The notes: generated by a model not told the origin, from the letters alone. Positions 34,148 through 43,699 are shown, counted from the stretch's first letter. The stretch is DNA of 64,000 nucleotides from Roseivivax sp. THAF197b (GCF_009363255.1 NZ_CP045318.1:472001-536000); one strand, 5' to 3'. Made by a program: numbers and translations.

Positions 34148-34855
34148 TCAGAACAGGTTGCGCAGATCCAGCGCGGGCGCGTCGCGTTCAACCTCGAAAG
34201 CCTGCGCGCCGGAGGCCGTCAGGATCTGCACCTCCAGTTCGCGCGCATTCTCGAACGTGTCGAAATAGGCGAAGGTGATTTCGCTCAGCGCCTCGGGATT
34301 GGCGCAGTCGAGCGTGTATTCGGCGTGGAACTCGCTGTGACGGGCGCCGTCCGCGTGGTCTTCGTGCTCGGCATGATCGTCTTCATGGGCATGATCCTCG
34401 TGCTCCGCATGATCGTCGCCATGGGCGTGGTCCTCATGCTCGTGCTCGCCCTCATGCGCATGATCCTCTTCTTCGTGCGCGTCATGCTTGTGATCGTCGC
34501 CCGATGCGTGCTCGTCCCCGTGGTCATGGTCCTCATGCGCCTCGTCGCTTTCAAGCGCGGCGCTGGCCTGCGTCACCGAGCATTCCGCGGCGGCAGGCAG
34601 GACGAACAGATCGAGCGGGCGGGCCAGTGTGGCCACCGCCGCATCGACCGCCGCGCGATCCGTCTCGCTTTCAGCGGCATATTCGAAGCCGACGATATCC
34701 GCGCCCGGCGCGTGCAGTTCCATCGCGACGGTCGTGCCTTCGATGGCGATGTTCAGCTCGCCCACGCCATGTTCGTGGGCGTCAAGCTGGCGTGCGTCCT
34801 GTGCGACGGCCGGGGCGGCCGCAAGAAGGGCGATCAGGGAAAAGGCGTGTTTCAT
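34148..34855 (-). CDS. ZrgA-family (DUF2796) periplasmic zinc-binding protein
   Basis: A 235-residue exported protein with a Sec signal (residues 1-18, ending AVA) and a mature N-terminus containing AHEHGVGELN, typical of DUF2796. A long central stretch (about residues 104-175) is built almost entirely of His, Asp, Glu and Ala (units such as HAHGDDHAEHED). DUF2796 is the zinc-binding component ZrgA of the Vibrio ZrgABCDE system. It is the first gene of the zrg-like operon, 35 bases after the Fur-family regulator gene. Confidence 0.87.
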   Translation of the reverse strand: MKHAFSLIALLAAAPAVAQDARQLDAHEHGVGELNIAIEGTTVAMELHAPGADIVGFEYAAESETDRAAVDAAVATLARPLDLFVLPAAAECSVTQASAALESDEAHEDHDHGDEHASGDDHKHDAHEEEDHAHEGEHEHEDHAHGDDHAEHEDHAHEDDHAEHEDHADGARHSEFHAEYTLDCANPEALSEITFAYFDTFENARELEVQILTASGAQAFEVERDAPALDLRNLF

Positions 34856-34890
34856 GTGAATGCATGTCCATTGAGGGCGGGTGAAAAATG

Positions 34891-35289
34891 TCAGGCAGCG
34901 CATCGTCCGCATTGCCCGCGAATTTCGACGATATGCCGAGCTGCTCGAAAGTCGTTTCTGTCCGTGAGGTTCGTGAGTTCGGGAAGGATGGCGCTCCCGT
35001 CATGTTCATCCACCGCGCCGCAATCGTCGCAAATCGCAAGGACCGGGACGCTGTCCTGATGGCTGCATCTGCAGGGCACGAAAGCCTTGATTGATTCGAG
35101 CCGGTGCGCGCGACCCTGATCGGTCAGGGCAGACAGGGTGCGATAGACCGTGGGCGGAGCGATATCCGGCTCATCCGCCTGCAGGCGCGACAGAATCTGA
35201 TAGGCTGTCATCGGAGTGTCGCAGGTCCGCAATACCTTCAACACATCGTCCTGCCGGGTCGCTGCGCGCTTTCGCAAGGGGACCTCCAT
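34891..35289 (-). CDS. Fur-family regulator (second Zur-like protein)
   Basis: A 132-residue Fur-family protein: winged helix (DVLKVLRTCDTPMTAYQILS, APPTVYRTLSAL) and a short dimerisation domain with CRCSHQ, CDDCGA and CGRC, the cysteines of the structural zinc site. It is distinct from zur at 19276. It lies directly upstream of and in the same direction as the zrg-like operon, with a palindromic Fur/Zur-type box just before its start, so it probably autoregulates and controls zinc uptake. Confidence 0.88.
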   Translation of the reverse strand: MEVPLRKRAATRQDDVLKVLRTCDTPMTAYQILSRLQADEPDIAPPTVYRTLSALTDQGRAHRLESIKAFVPCRCSHQDSVPVLAICDDCGAVDEHDGSAILPELTNLTDRNDFRAARHIVEIRGQCGRCAA

Positions 35290-35303
35290 CACTTACCAAG
35301 AAC

Positions 35304-35321
35304 GATATTTTATAAAATAAC
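35304..35321. promoter_or_regulatory. Candidate Zur/Fur box upstream of the second Fur-family gene
   Basis: GATATTTTATAAAATAAC contains a perfect 14-bp palindrome (TATTTTATAAAATA, 35306-35319) with matching outer G and C. It lies 15 bases upstream of the Fur-family start. Its shape resembles Zur boxes, with TT in place of the GT of the znuA candidate sites. It should control the regulator and the zrg-like operon behind it. Confidence 0.65.
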
Positions 35322-35574
35322 ATCAGGCAAGGGCAGGTTTGCGAAGGTTTCATGACGCCGGGTGCGCGCAGACTTCGCACTGAAACGGCGTTTCGCGCCG
35401 CATGTCACCAAGGTGGCAACGAGGGATCGCCCCCGCGCCCATCCCGCCCACGCGCCGTCACTCCCGCCCATGTCCCGCATTTCAGGATTTCTTGAAAACT
35501 GCGGCGGAAAGCCACGCGCGCCCGGCGATTGCGACCCTAGGTGAAGCATCGACACGCAACTCGGGAGTTCCAAC

Positions 35575-36585
35575 GTGACCGCGCTCTACAAGGTCTTCGC
35601 ATACGGGATGGCCACCTGCCTCATCGTGCTGGGCACCGGTGCCTCCGCCCATGTGAACTGGTTCGTGGAGGGCGATGCGGAGCCGCTCCCGAATATCGCC
35701 GTGACCAACCCGATCTTCCTGTTCTGGACTGTGCTGGCAGCGGTGATGGTGGCGTTTTCCATCTGGATCGACGGCAAGCTGCCCACGCCGCGCATCGTCC
35801 AGTCGAAACTGCGGCACGATTTCATGGAGATCCTGCGCGTCTTCACCGGCATGAGCTTCCTCTTGACCGCCTATGAGGGCGCCCTGATCGCGCCGCACAA
35901 GGTGGCGGAGGCCGGCTTCGGGCTGGCGCTCGTGGTCTTGCAGGCGGTCATCGGTCTGATGCTGATCGCAAACCGCTGGATCAAGTACGCCGCGCTGATG
36001 ATGCTGGCGCTCCATGCCGGTGTGGCGTGGAAATTCGGGCTACTGCCCGCGCTGGAATATGCCATCGTCATCGGCATCGCGTTCTTCCTGCTTTTCAATG
36101 CCTTCGAGGACGAAGATCGCCGCAATCTCTTTAAGCCCTATTCCGTCGATACGCTGCGGATCTGGACGGGCGTCTCGCTCGTGGCCCTGGCCGTCGGCGA
36201 GAAGCTGGCCCCGTCGGCCTTGGGGCAGGTCTTCGTGTCGGAATACCAATGGAACTTCATGGCAGCACTCGGGGTGCCCTTCTTCGATGATCGCATCTTC
36301 GTGCTGTCCGCAGGCATGGTTGAAGCCGTGATCGGGATCGTCCTGATTCTTGGGACGACGGTGCGGCTGGCCGTGCTGGCGCTGTCCATCATGATGGCGA
36401 TATCCAACATCGTCTTCATCCTGCAGGGCAATAACGAGGCCGCGCTAGTCGAATTCATCGGACATATGCCGATCATCGGCGTGGCGCTGCTGCTGCTGTT
36501 GCTGGGCTACGGTCAGAAGCTGCGGATCACGGACCTGCGGATCTTCGGCAATGCGCCGAAACCGCAAGGTGCCGAGGCGTCCTGA
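35575..36585 (+). CDS. DoxX-like integral membrane protein
   Basis: A 336-residue membrane protein with about nine hydrophobic segments and no enzyme motif. Its C-terminal half (for example VEAVIGIVLILGTTVRLAVL) resembles DoxX-like membrane proteins. After a signal-like first helix the sequence ASAHVNWF follows, which would place a His near the outer face. The GTG at 35575 has GGGAG 8 bases upstream. It is divergent from the second Fur-family gene with 285 bases between, so zinc regulation is possible but unproven. Confidence 0.7.
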   Translation: MTALYKVFAYGMATCLIVLGTGASAHVNWFVEGDAEPLPNIAVTNPIFLFWTVLAAVMVAFSIWIDGKLPTPRIVQSKLRHDFMEILRVFTGMSFLLTAYEGALIAPHKVAEAGFGLALVVLQAVIGLMLIANRWIKYAALMMLALHAGVAWKFGLLPALEYAIVIGIAFFLLFNAFEDEDRRNLFKPYSVDTLRIWTGVSLVALAVGEKLAPSALGQVFVSEYQWNFMAALGVPFFDDRIFVLSAGMVEAVIGIVLILGTTVRLAVLALSIMMAISNIVFILQGNNEAALVEFIGHMPIIGVALLLLLLGYGQKLRITDLRIFGNAPKPQGAEAS

Positions 36586-36641
36586 CACGCGAAGATGCGG
36601 CGTCACCCGCCAAGCCCATGACCAGGAAAGGCCATCCGATC

Positions 36642-37115
36642 ATGTCCGTGCTCGCCCCGGAAAATGTGCAGAATTACCCGCGTCCGCCCGCGCTCGAGCC
36701 CACGCCCAACAGGTTGCGGGTCGTGCTGGCCGGTCAGACCATCGCCGAGACAACCCGCGCCTTCCGGGTGCTGGAGACGCATCACGCGCCGACCTATTAC
36801 TTCCCGCCCGAAGACATCACGGCAGTGCTGACGCCCGCACGCGGTACGACGCATTGCGAATGGAAGGGGCAGGCGTCCTATTTCGACGTGACGGCGGGGG
36901 GTGTGACGGCGCGCCGCGCGGCCTGGACCTATCCTGCGCCGACAGCCGCGTTCCGCGCGCTCGCGGGCTACGTGTCGTTCTATGCAGGTGCGGTGGATGC
37001 CTGTTTCGTGGAGGAGGAGCGTGTGATTCCGCAGCCCGGCGACTTCTATGGCGGTTGGGTCACGTCCAACCTGGAAGGACGCATCAAGGGGGCGGCGGGA
37101 ACCCGTCACTGGTAG
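36642..37115 (+). CDS. DUF427 family protein
   Basis: A 157-residue DUF427 protein. The conserved THHAPTYYFPPEDI stretch, CEWKGQASYFDV and the WTYPAP motif are all present. DUF427 is a small beta-rich domain of unknown function. The ATG at 36642 gives the usual N-terminus (MSVLAPENVQNYPRPP); an earlier in-frame ATG at 36618 is possible. It converges on the hydrolase gene 24 bases away. Confidence 0.85.
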   Translation: MSVLAPENVQNYPRPPALEPTPNRLRVVLAGQTIAETTRAFRVLETHHAPTYYFPPEDITAVLTPARGTTHCEWKGQASYFDVTAGGVTARRAAWTYPAPTAAFRALAGYVSFYAGAVDACFVEEERVIPQPGDFYGGWVTSNLEGRIKGAAGTRHW

Positions 37116-37139
37116 CGCGCGCTCGGTGCGGTGCCCGGC

Positions 37140-38579
37140 TCACCCGTGAAACAGCGGTGTCGAGGCAGCAATCGCCCAGGCAAGGATCGCACCGGACCCC
37201 AACCCCGCGGCCAAAGGCCCGCTGCGCCGGGCAACCCACCGCGCCATGGTCCCGTAAACCGCCCAGAACAGCACCAGGACCGGCAGCACCGTGAAGGCGA
37301 GGCCAAGCTGCGCGGGGTTCACCATCATGGCGAGAACCAGGGCCAGCAGAAACGGGAGCCGCAGCGCGACCCGCGCCAGAAGGCCCCGGCCTTGCACGAG
37401 GCTGCGATCCGCCAATCCGAACACCACCATCGCGGGTAACAGGAATAGCGTCAGCGTCAGTCGTGGTCCCGTCGGCACGAAGGCCGCGCCGTAGCGATCC
37501 AGCGCGAAGGCGAAGACCGCAAGGCCCCAAAAGAGAAGCAGCAGGGCGCCTGCACCATCCGGCCATCCGGGGCGGAAGGTCGGGCGCAGAATGGCGAGAA
37601 CCAGCACTCCCCACACTCCGAACGCGAGGCCAAGCGCCCCGAACCCCGCCAATCCCGCAAGCGGCAGCCCAGTGGCGGCCAATCCGCCCGCCGGTATCGC
37701 GGACAGGATCGCAGCCGCAGCCGCGCGGCGCAGACCCGGACGGGCCGGGGCATCGCCTGCTTTGATCAGAAATGTCAGCGGCCGGAACATCACGACAAGC
37801 GCGAGCAAAAGCGCTCCGATCCATGGCCCTGTCGTGGCAAGCGACATGCGCCCGCCCAGCCACGACGTCACCTCTGCCAGCGTGTGCGGGGACCACAGAA
37901 CGCCCACATGGCCGACCCGTGGGGCGACGACGGCGCGGCGTTCCATATCGCCCTCCTGCACAGTGACGCCTTCCTCCGCGGGGCCGATCTGAGCGACCGC
38001 CTCCAGCGCCACATCGCGCAACCGGCCTTCGAAGGCGCCCGAGACGATCAAGAGCCGCTCGGGATGCGCGGCGGTGACCGCGTCGGAATACATCGAGATG
38101 GCAACGACATCCTCGACCGCCGGCGCGCGCTCTGCCGCCCGCACGATCACATCGGTCGCCATGGAATGCCCGACCAGCGCGACGCGGCGCAAACCCGACC
38201 GTGCCTTGGCCGCTTCGATCACCTCGAGCGTTTGCCGGACGAGGTCCTCGGTTGTGCCCGTCACGGTCTCCACCTCGGGCGACAGCGGCGTCGCGTGGCG
38301 CCCATGGCCCAGGTAATCGAAGGCGACGACACTGTGACCCGCGCGCGCAAGGCTCAGCGACAGGGCCTCCATCATCTGCCGCGACCCGGCAAAGCCATGG
38401 GACATGACGACCAGAAGATCGCTCGCGTTGTCCGGCTGGTAGATCGTCGCAGGCGTCTGGCCAAACATGACGTCTTCGGTCTCGACCGAGGCTCGGACGC
38501 TTTCGAGTTTGATGACGGACAGCACGGCCACCGCGAGGGCGATGAACGTGGTCAGGAAAGTCAGTCGCGCGCCTGTCAT
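37140..38579 (-). CDS. Alpha/beta hydrolase fused to a multi-helix membrane domain
   Basis: A 479-residue protein. An N-terminal helix (about 8-24) anchors an alpha/beta hydrolase domain (about 40-240). The nucleophile Ser is in LVGHSMATD, the oxyanion-type motif is MSHGFAGS, and a late His occurs in RVGHVG. Eight or so hydrophobic segments (about 250-475) follow and make a membrane domain. The hydrolase would face the periplasm. The combination is uncommon; I do not recognise a named function. Confidence 0.8.
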   Translation of the reverse strand: MTGARLTFLTTFIALAVAVLSVIKLESVRASVETEDVMFGQTPATIYQPDNASDLLVVMSHGFAGSRQMMEALSLSLARAGHSVVAFDYLGHGRHATPLSPEVETVTGTTEDLVRQTLEVIEAAKARSGLRRVALVGHSMATDVIVRAAERAPAVEDVVAISMYSDAVTAAHPERLLIVSGAFEGRLRDVALEAVAQIGPAEEGVTVQEGDMERRAVVAPRVGHVGVLWSPHTLAEVTSWLGGRMSLATTGPWIGALLLALVVMFRPLTFLIKAGDAPARPGLRRAAAAAILSAIPAGGLAATGLPLAGLAGFGALGLAFGVWGVLVLAILRPTFRPGWPDGAGALLLLFWGLAVFAFALDRYGAAFVPTGPRLTLTLFLLPAMVVFGLADRSLVQGRGLLARVALRLPFLLALVLAMMVNPAQLGLAFTVLPVLVLFWAVYGTMARWVARRSGPLAAGLGSGAILAWAIAASTPLFHG

Positions 38580-38778
38580 GAAGTGCTATTTGGCCTATCT
38601 CTGCCGTGAGGCGATACTTTTTTGGGGTTGGTCCGCGAAACGCCGCGCCAGCGTTTGCAGGGCCCGCCCATCAAACCGGGTATCGCGCCAAGAATGCAGG
38701 AGGTCATCAGGTGCCCCACACGCGAAACGCCACGGCGGTCAAGCCCGCCACGCGCCTGTCGGATGGCAGGCTGTCCCG

Positions 38779-39099
38779 ATGATCACGGCGGGGCATTTCC
38801 TTCTGGCAAGCGCGCTTTTGCATGTCATCGGCAGCGCCTTGACCGGCTTTTCGTCCCTCGGGTTGTTCCTGCTGTTTCCGGCGGTGCTTTATAGCGCGTT
38901 CTATTTCGGCCTGCGCATGGGCCTTGTCTGGGTGGCTTGGCTCGCACTGGTCTGCATGCTGGGCGGCATGGGCGGAACGGTGCTGGAGCTGGTGAACCAA
39001 TCGCCCATCCCAACATGGATCCTGTGGTCGATCCTGATTGCGGATCTGGGCGCGGCTGTGTTTCTCGTGCGCGCGCTCTGGCTCAGAGCGCGCAGTTGA
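38779..39099 (+). CDS. Small membrane protein of unknown function
   Basis: A 106-residue, very hydrophobic protein with about three to four membrane helices and a short basic C-terminus. The ATG at 38779 begins with the first helix. I do not recognise a family. Upstream in-frame sequence is GC-rich without membrane features and is not included. It is followed 54 bases later by the amidohydrolase gene in the same direction. Confidence 0.6.
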   Translation: MITAGHFLLASALLHVIGSALTGFSSLGLFLLFPAVLYSAFYFGLRMGLVWVAWLALVCMLGGMGGTVLELVNQSPIPTWILWSILIADLGAAVFLVRALWLRARS

Positions 39100-39153
39100 A
39101 CGGCGGCACTCCGGAATCGCGGTGGTCATTGTGCGCGCCTGTCCTTCGGTCGT

Positions 39154-40353
39154 ATGGATCGGGACATGCCTTACGCCCTGTCCCCGTCTGACCTGTCCGA
39201 ACTCCCGGCGTTTCGCCGCCGCTTGCACCGCAGCCCCGAGATCTCCGGTGCCGAACGCCAGACAGCAGCGCTGATCGCATCAACCCTCGCGGCGCTGGGC
39301 GCGACCGGTATCGAGACGGGCATCGGCGGGCATGGTGTGACCGGCTTCTTCGAGGGCGCGGAGGACGGCCCGCTCGTCCTTTTGCGGGCGGAGCTCGATG
39401 CCCTGCCGATCCTAGAACAGACCGGGCTGAATTACGCCTCCGAACGGGAGGGCTGGGCGCATCTTTGCGGCCATGACGGGCACATGACGGCGCTGATCGG
39501 CGTCGCGAAGGCGCTCGCGCAACGCCCCCCGGCGCGCGGCCGGGTGGGCCTTCTGTTCCAACCCGCCGAGGAGACGGGGCAGGGGGCTGCGGCCATGGTC
39601 CAGGACCCGCGTCTGGCCGATCTGCGTCCTGCCGCGATCTTCGCCCAGCACAACCTGCCGGGTCTTCTCCTAGGCAAGGTGGCTCTGCGCGCCGGTCCCG
39701 TCGCCTGCGCCTCCTGCGGTTTGAAGATCGCGCTCCGGGGCCGTCCTGCACATGCCTCCCAGCCGGAAACGGGCCTTTCCCCGCGGGCCGCGCTGTCGGA
39801 CCTTCTGGATGCGCTCGACCAACTGAATGCCCGCGTTCCGATTGACGATGCGGGCTTCGCGATGGCGACGATCACGCATTGTGCCATGGGCGCGCCGGCG
39901 TTCGGCATCTCACCGGGCGCGGCGGATATCTGGGTGACGCTCAGAACGCTCGAAGACGCGAGGATGACGGAGCTGCGATCGAGGGCCGAGGCCATCGCGC
40001 GGCAGATCGCGGATCGTCACGGGCTGGAGGTCGATCTCTCCGATCACGATGTCTTCGCATCGACGGTGAATGATCCTGCCGCGGTGGATCTTCTGCGCGG
40101 GGCGCTCGACGCCTGCGGAATTGCGCATTCCGAGCACGGCCAGCCCTGGCGTCCGTCGGAGGATTTCGGCCAGTTCGCGGCGCTGGGCCCGGTTGCGATG
40201 ATGTTCACCGGGGCGGGTGAGGATCACGCCCCGCTCCATGATCCGGCCTATGATTTTCCCGACGATCTGACGCCCATTGCGGTGCGGGCGTTCCTGTCGG
40301 CCATCGCGCTGACCTTGGGCGATGATCGGCCCCAAACGCAGGGCGGCCAATAG
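39154..40353 (+). CDS. M20-family amidohydrolase/carboxypeptidase
   Basis: A 399-residue M20D-type metalloamidase (hippurate hydrolase/IAA-amino acid hydrolase family). Motifs: LRAELDALPILEQTG near residue 75, the metal ligands in LCGHDGHMTALIG and the catalytic/metal pair PAEETGQG, then the dimerisation domain (about 180-290), and a last metal His in DHAPLHDPAYDFPDD. It probably removes an acyl group from an N-acylated amino acid; the substrate is unknown. Confidence 0.9.
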   Translation: MDRDMPYALSPSDLSELPAFRRRLHRSPEISGAERQTAALIASTLAALGATGIETGIGGHGVTGFFEGAEDGPLVLLRAELDALPILEQTGLNYASEREGWAHLCGHDGHMTALIGVAKALAQRPPARGRVGLLFQPAEETGQGAAAMVQDPRLADLRPAAIFAQHNLPGLLLGKVALRAGPVACASCGLKIALRGRPAHASQPETGLSPRAALSDLLDALDQLNARVPIDDAGFAMATITHCAMGAPAFGISPGAADIWVTLRTLEDARMTELRSRAEAIARQIADRHGLEVDLSDHDVFASTVNDPAAVDLLRGALDACGIAHSEHGQPWRPSEDFGQFAALGPVAMMFTGAGEDHAPLHDPAYDFPDDLTPIAVRAFLSAIALTLGDDRPQTQGGQ

Positions 40354-40446
40354 AATCGCCCCGCGCGCGTCGCTTTCCAAGGCGCGACGGCCCTGTTCCG
40401 GAAGTCACATGTGCAACACCCCATTGGCGCGCCGTCGGAATTCACT

Positions 40447-41085
40447 ATGTTCGCGGATATGACTCGTGTTCACCCCCCCGCGATCCCGCTGCGCGCCAAC
40501 CCGCGATCCGTCTGGACCATCGCGCTCCTCGCGGCGCTCGCACTGGCAGGGTGCCGGGAAGACAATGCCAGCTTCAGCGCGCCGGGCCTTGAGACGGAGG
40601 TGGATGCCGCGGGCGTCTCTGCCGAAAGCTACAAAGTCGTGCCGGCCGTATTGGGCCGCGTCTACGATGCCTTCGGCGCGACCGAGGAAGGCGCGATCTA
40701 TGACGGTCTCGCGCAGGTGGCGGCGGGCGAGGCGCTGGAGGCGCTTTACCTCGAACGCATCGGCGCCCTGGCCACGACCGGCCTCGAGCCCGATCAGGAA
40801 ATCCACGAGATGGAGCTTCTGGGCCTCAGCTCGCGTCCCGAAAACGGCGCTGTCGTGATGTCCGCGAAGTGGCGCGTTCTGGGAACGGTGGGGCATGCGG
40901 AACACCTGCATGTGCGCGGCAATGCCTATTCCGCGGACCTGACGCTCGAACCGGTGGAGGATGCGTGGCGTCTGACCGGCTTTACCCTGAGCGATGTGGA
41001 CCGCACAGATGTTGGCACCACCCAGCTCAAATCGGAGGGGCCGTGGTCCACGGACGACCATGAGGACGATCCGGTTACCCAATGA
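40447..41085 (+). CDS. Lipoprotein, first gene of a metal-transport-like operon
   Basis: A 212-residue predicted lipoprotein. Its hydrophobic segment ends in the lipobox LALAGC. The mature part shows no domain I recognise; it contains HAEHLHVRG, which could bind metal. The ATG at 40447 is taken; 40459 is an alternative. It overlaps the ATPase gene by 4 bases, starting a chain of six coupled genes. It may be a periplasmic accessory subunit of the transporter. Confidence 0.72.
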   Translation: MFADMTRVHPPAIPLRANPRSVWTIALLAALALAGCREDNASFSAPGLETEVDAAGVSAESYKVVPAVLGRVYDAFGATEEGAIYDGLAQVAAGEALEALYLERIGALATTGLEPDQEIHEMELLGLSSRPENGAVVMSAKWRVLGTVGHAEHLHVRGNAYSADLTLEPVEDAWRLTGFTLSDVDRTDVGTTQLKSEGPWSTDDHEDDPVTQ

Positions 41086-41747
41086 TTGACGTGGACAGCC
41101 TCCAATTTTCCTATCCGGGCGATGGGTTCACGGTCACGATCCCGCGCCTTGCCGTGGCCAAGGGCGAGAAGCTCGCCGTGGTGGGGCCAAGCGGGACGGG
41201 CAAGACGACGCTGTTGAACCTGCTTTCGGGCATCGCCGTGCCCGATGCGGGGCGCGTTACGGTCGACGGGCAGGAGATCGGCGCGATGGGCGACGGTCAG
41301 CGCCGCGCCTTCCGCGCGAGCCGCATCGGCTTCGTCTTCCAGAACTTCGCGCTGCTCGACTACCTGACCGCGCGGGAGAACATCCTTTACCCCTACCGCA
41401 TCGGCGCGGGCCTCAGGCTTGACGCGGAGGCGCGCGCCCGGGCCGCGACGCTGGCCGAGGCCTGCGGGATCGGCGACAAGATCGACCGGCGTCCCGCGGC
41501 CCTCAGCCAGGGCGAACAGCAACGGGTCGCGATCTGTCGGGCGCTGATCACCGAACCGGCCCTGATCCTCGCCGATGAGGCGACCGGCAATCTCGATCCC
41601 GCGACCAAGTCGCTGATCCTCGATCTTCTCTTCGCGCGGGCGGACGCCGCGGGCGCCACCTTGCTGGCCGTCACCCACGATCACGAGCTTCTGCCGCGCT
41701 TCGACCGGGTGGTGGATTTCGCGGATTTCCGGGCGGTCGCCGCATGA
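41082..41747 (+). CDS. LolD/MacB-type ABC ATP-binding protein
   Basis: A 221-residue ABC ATPase with Walker [10 protein letters not shown], a variant signature LSQGEQQR and Walker B LILADEA, then THDHEL. It is similar in type to the ZrgB-like ATPase at 33451-34146. It overlaps the lipoprotein gene before it and the permease gene after it by 4 bases each, so the three are translationally coupled. Confidence 0.88.
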   Translation: MIDVDSLQFSYPGDGFTVTIPRLAVAKGEKLAVVGPSGTGKTTLLNLLSGIAVPDAGRVTVDGQEIGAMGDGQRRAFRASRIGFVFQNFALLDYLTARENILYPYRIGAGLRLDAEARARAATLAEACGIGDKIDRRPAALSQGEQQRVAICRALITEPALILADEATGNLDPATKSLILDLLFARADAAGATLLAVTHDHELLPRFDRVVDFADFRAVAA

Positions 41748-42910
41748 ATGCGCTGTTCCTCGCCACCCGCTACCTGCGGTTTCACTGGGCGCGTAGCCTT
41801 GTGCTCGTCATCGTCGCGGCGCTGATCCTCGCCGTGCCGCTGGTCACGCAGACGATCCTCGCGCGTAGCCAGGACGCGTTGACCGACCGGGCCGAGGCGA
41901 CGCCCATGCTGATCGGCAATCGTGGCAGCCAGCTCGATCTGGCGATGAACGCGCTGTATTTTTCGGACGACCGGGCGGAGCCGGTGACCATGCAGGCCAC
42001 CGAGGAGGTCTGGGCCTCCGATCTCGCCCTGCCGATCCCGCTTCACACCGCGTTCCAGTCGAATGGCGCGCGGATCGTGGGCACCAGCCTTGATTATTTC
42101 GACTTCCGCGATCTGACCGTCGCGGAGGGGCGCAATTTCGCCGTGCTGGGCGAGGCGGTGCTCGGCGCGGCTGTGGCAGGCAGGCTCGGTCTCGGCGCGG
42201 GCGACACGATCGTCTCCTCGCCGGAGAACCTCTTCGATCTCGACGGGGTCTATCCGTTGCAGATGGATGTCGTGGGCATCCTTGAGGCGACCGGCAGTCC
42301 CGACGATGACGCGGTCTTCGTCGATGTGAAAACCGCCTGGGTCATTGCCGGGATCGGGCACGGGCATGAGGATGTCATCACACAGGCCGACGCCGATGCG
42401 GGCAATGTGGCCGCCAATGCGGCACTCGTGGAGTTCAACCGGATCACCGAAGACAATATCGACAGCTTCCATTTCCACGGAGCACCGGAAACCTATCCGA
42501 TTTCTGCCGTCATCGCCGTGCCCTATGACGCGCGCTCCGGCACGATCCTGCGCGGTCGCTATCTCGACGCGAGCCTGCCCCTTCAGGCCGTCGTGCCAGC
42601 GGAGGTGATCGGCGATCTCGTCGATCGGATCTTCCGCATCAAATCGCTGCTCGACGCCGTGGCGGCCATCATCGGGATCGCGGCACTCGCGGCCATTGCG
42701 CTGTCGCTGTTCCTGTCCTGGCGGATGCGCGCGCCGGAGCTGGCAACCGCGTTTCGCCTCGGGGCAGGGCGGGGCGTCATCGCCCGCATGGCCATTGCGG
42801 AGATCACGATATTGCTGGTTGCGGCAATCTGTCTTGCCGCCATGATTGTCGTGCTAATTCAATCGAGAAGCGAGGCGCTCACCGGCTGGCTTCTATCGCT
42901 TGGTACCTGA
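41744..42910 (+). CDS. FtsX/MacB-type ABC permease
   Basis: A 388-residue permease with one N-terminal helix (about 15-35), a large extracytoplasmic domain (about 40-290) and three C-terminal helices (from about residue 300; the loop LSWRMRAPELATAFRLGAGRG is the FtsX-type coupling region). It pairs with the ATPase encoded just before. The periplasmic domain contains His-rich spots (IGHGHEDV; SFHFHGAP), unusual for lipoprotein-sorting permeases and consistent with metal handling. Confidence 0.85.
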   Translation: MNALFLATRYLRFHWARSLVLVIVAALILAVPLVTQTILARSQDALTDRAEATPMLIGNRGSQLDLAMNALYFSDDRAEPVTMQATEEVWASDLALPIPLHTAFQSNGARIVGTSLDYFDFRDLTVAEGRNFAVLGEAVLGAAVAGRLGLGAGDTIVSSPENLFDLDGVYPLQMDVVGILEATGSPDDDAVFVDVKTAWVIAGIGHGHEDVITQADADAGNVAANAALVEFNRITEDNIDSFHFHGAPETYPISAVIAVPYDARSGTILRGRYLDASLPLQAVVPAEVIGDLVDRIFRIKSLLDAVAAIIGIAALAAIALSLFLSWRMRAPELATAFRLGAGRGVIARMAIAEITILLVAAICLAAMIVVLIQSRSEALTGWLLSLGT

Positions 42911-42928
42911 ATCAACTTGGAGTTCTTG

Positions 42929-43699
42929 ATGTTTTTCAGATCGATGACCGGCGCGCTTGGCGCTTTGACCCTGACCGCCGGAGCGGCTGCCGCGCATTAC
43001 GGCATGATCATCCCAAACGATCCGATGATCAGTCAGGAAGACGGCCGGTCGGTCACGCTCGATCTGTCCTTCTCGCACCCGTTCGAACTGGACGGCATGG
43101 TGCTGGAGACGCCCGAAAGCTTCACCGTGACCCATGAGGGCGAAGAGACCGACCTTCTGGGAGAACTCTCCGAGGCGCAGATCATGGAAGAGCCGGGCTT
43201 CACGCTGGATTATGCGCTCGACCGTCCGGGCACCTACGTCTTCGCGATGGTGCCGCAACCCTATTGGGAGCCCGCCGAGGACGCCTTCATCACGCATTAT
43301 ACCAAGACCTATGTCAGCGCTTATGGCGACGATGAGGGCTGGGATACCACGCTGGGCCTCAAGACCGAGATCGTGCCCTTGTCGAAGCCCTTCGGTCTTT
43401 GGGCCGGGAACGTGTTTCAGGGCATGGTGATGCTGGACGGCGAGGCGGTGCCCAATGCCGAGGTCGAGGTCGAGTTTTACAACCAGGGCGGCGACGCCAC
43501 GGTGCCGTCCGATCTGATGATCACCCAGACGATCAAGGCCGATGCGAACGGCGTCTTCACCTACGCCACGCCCGCCGCCGGGTGGTGGGGGTTTGCGGCG
43601 CTGAACACCGCCGAGGAGCCGATGCAGTTCGAAGGCGAGGACAAGGACCATGAGCTGGGCGCGGTGATCTGGGTCCATTTCGAAGAATGGGGCCAATGA
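42929..43699 (+). CDS. DUF4198 periplasmic protein (NikK-like)
   Basis: A 256-residue exported protein of the DUF4198 family. The signal peptide ends GAAAA, so the predicted mature protein starts with His23 (HYGMIIPNDPMI). DUF4198 proteins occur as accessory periplasmic components of nickel/cobalt importers (NikK). GGAG at 42919-42922 supports the ATG at 42929. It overlaps the next gene as ATGA. In this operon it probably binds or delivers a metal. Confidence 0.82.
   Translation: MFFRSMTGALGALTLTAGAAAAHYGMIIPNDPMISQEDGRSVTLDLSFSHPFELDGMVLETPESFTVTHEGEETDLLGELSEAQIMEEPGFTLDYALDRPGTYVFAMVPQPYWEPAEDAFITHYTKTYVSAYGDDEGWDTTLGLKTEIVPLSKPFGLWAGNVFQGMVMLDGEAVPNAEVEVEFYNQGGDATVPSDLMITQTIKADANGVFTYATPAAGWWGFAALNTAEEPMQFEGEDKDHELGAVIWVHFEEWGQ

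Noticed and set aside
32696..35059. A 787-codon open frame on the plus strand
   Set aside because: It runs antisense through the zrg-like permease, ATPase and ZrgA genes and is a compositional shadow.
40354..40446. A Zur box upstream of the six-gene metal operon
   Set aside because: I looked for ATGTTAT-like or AT-rich palindromes and found none; only the short CACATGTG palindrome is present.
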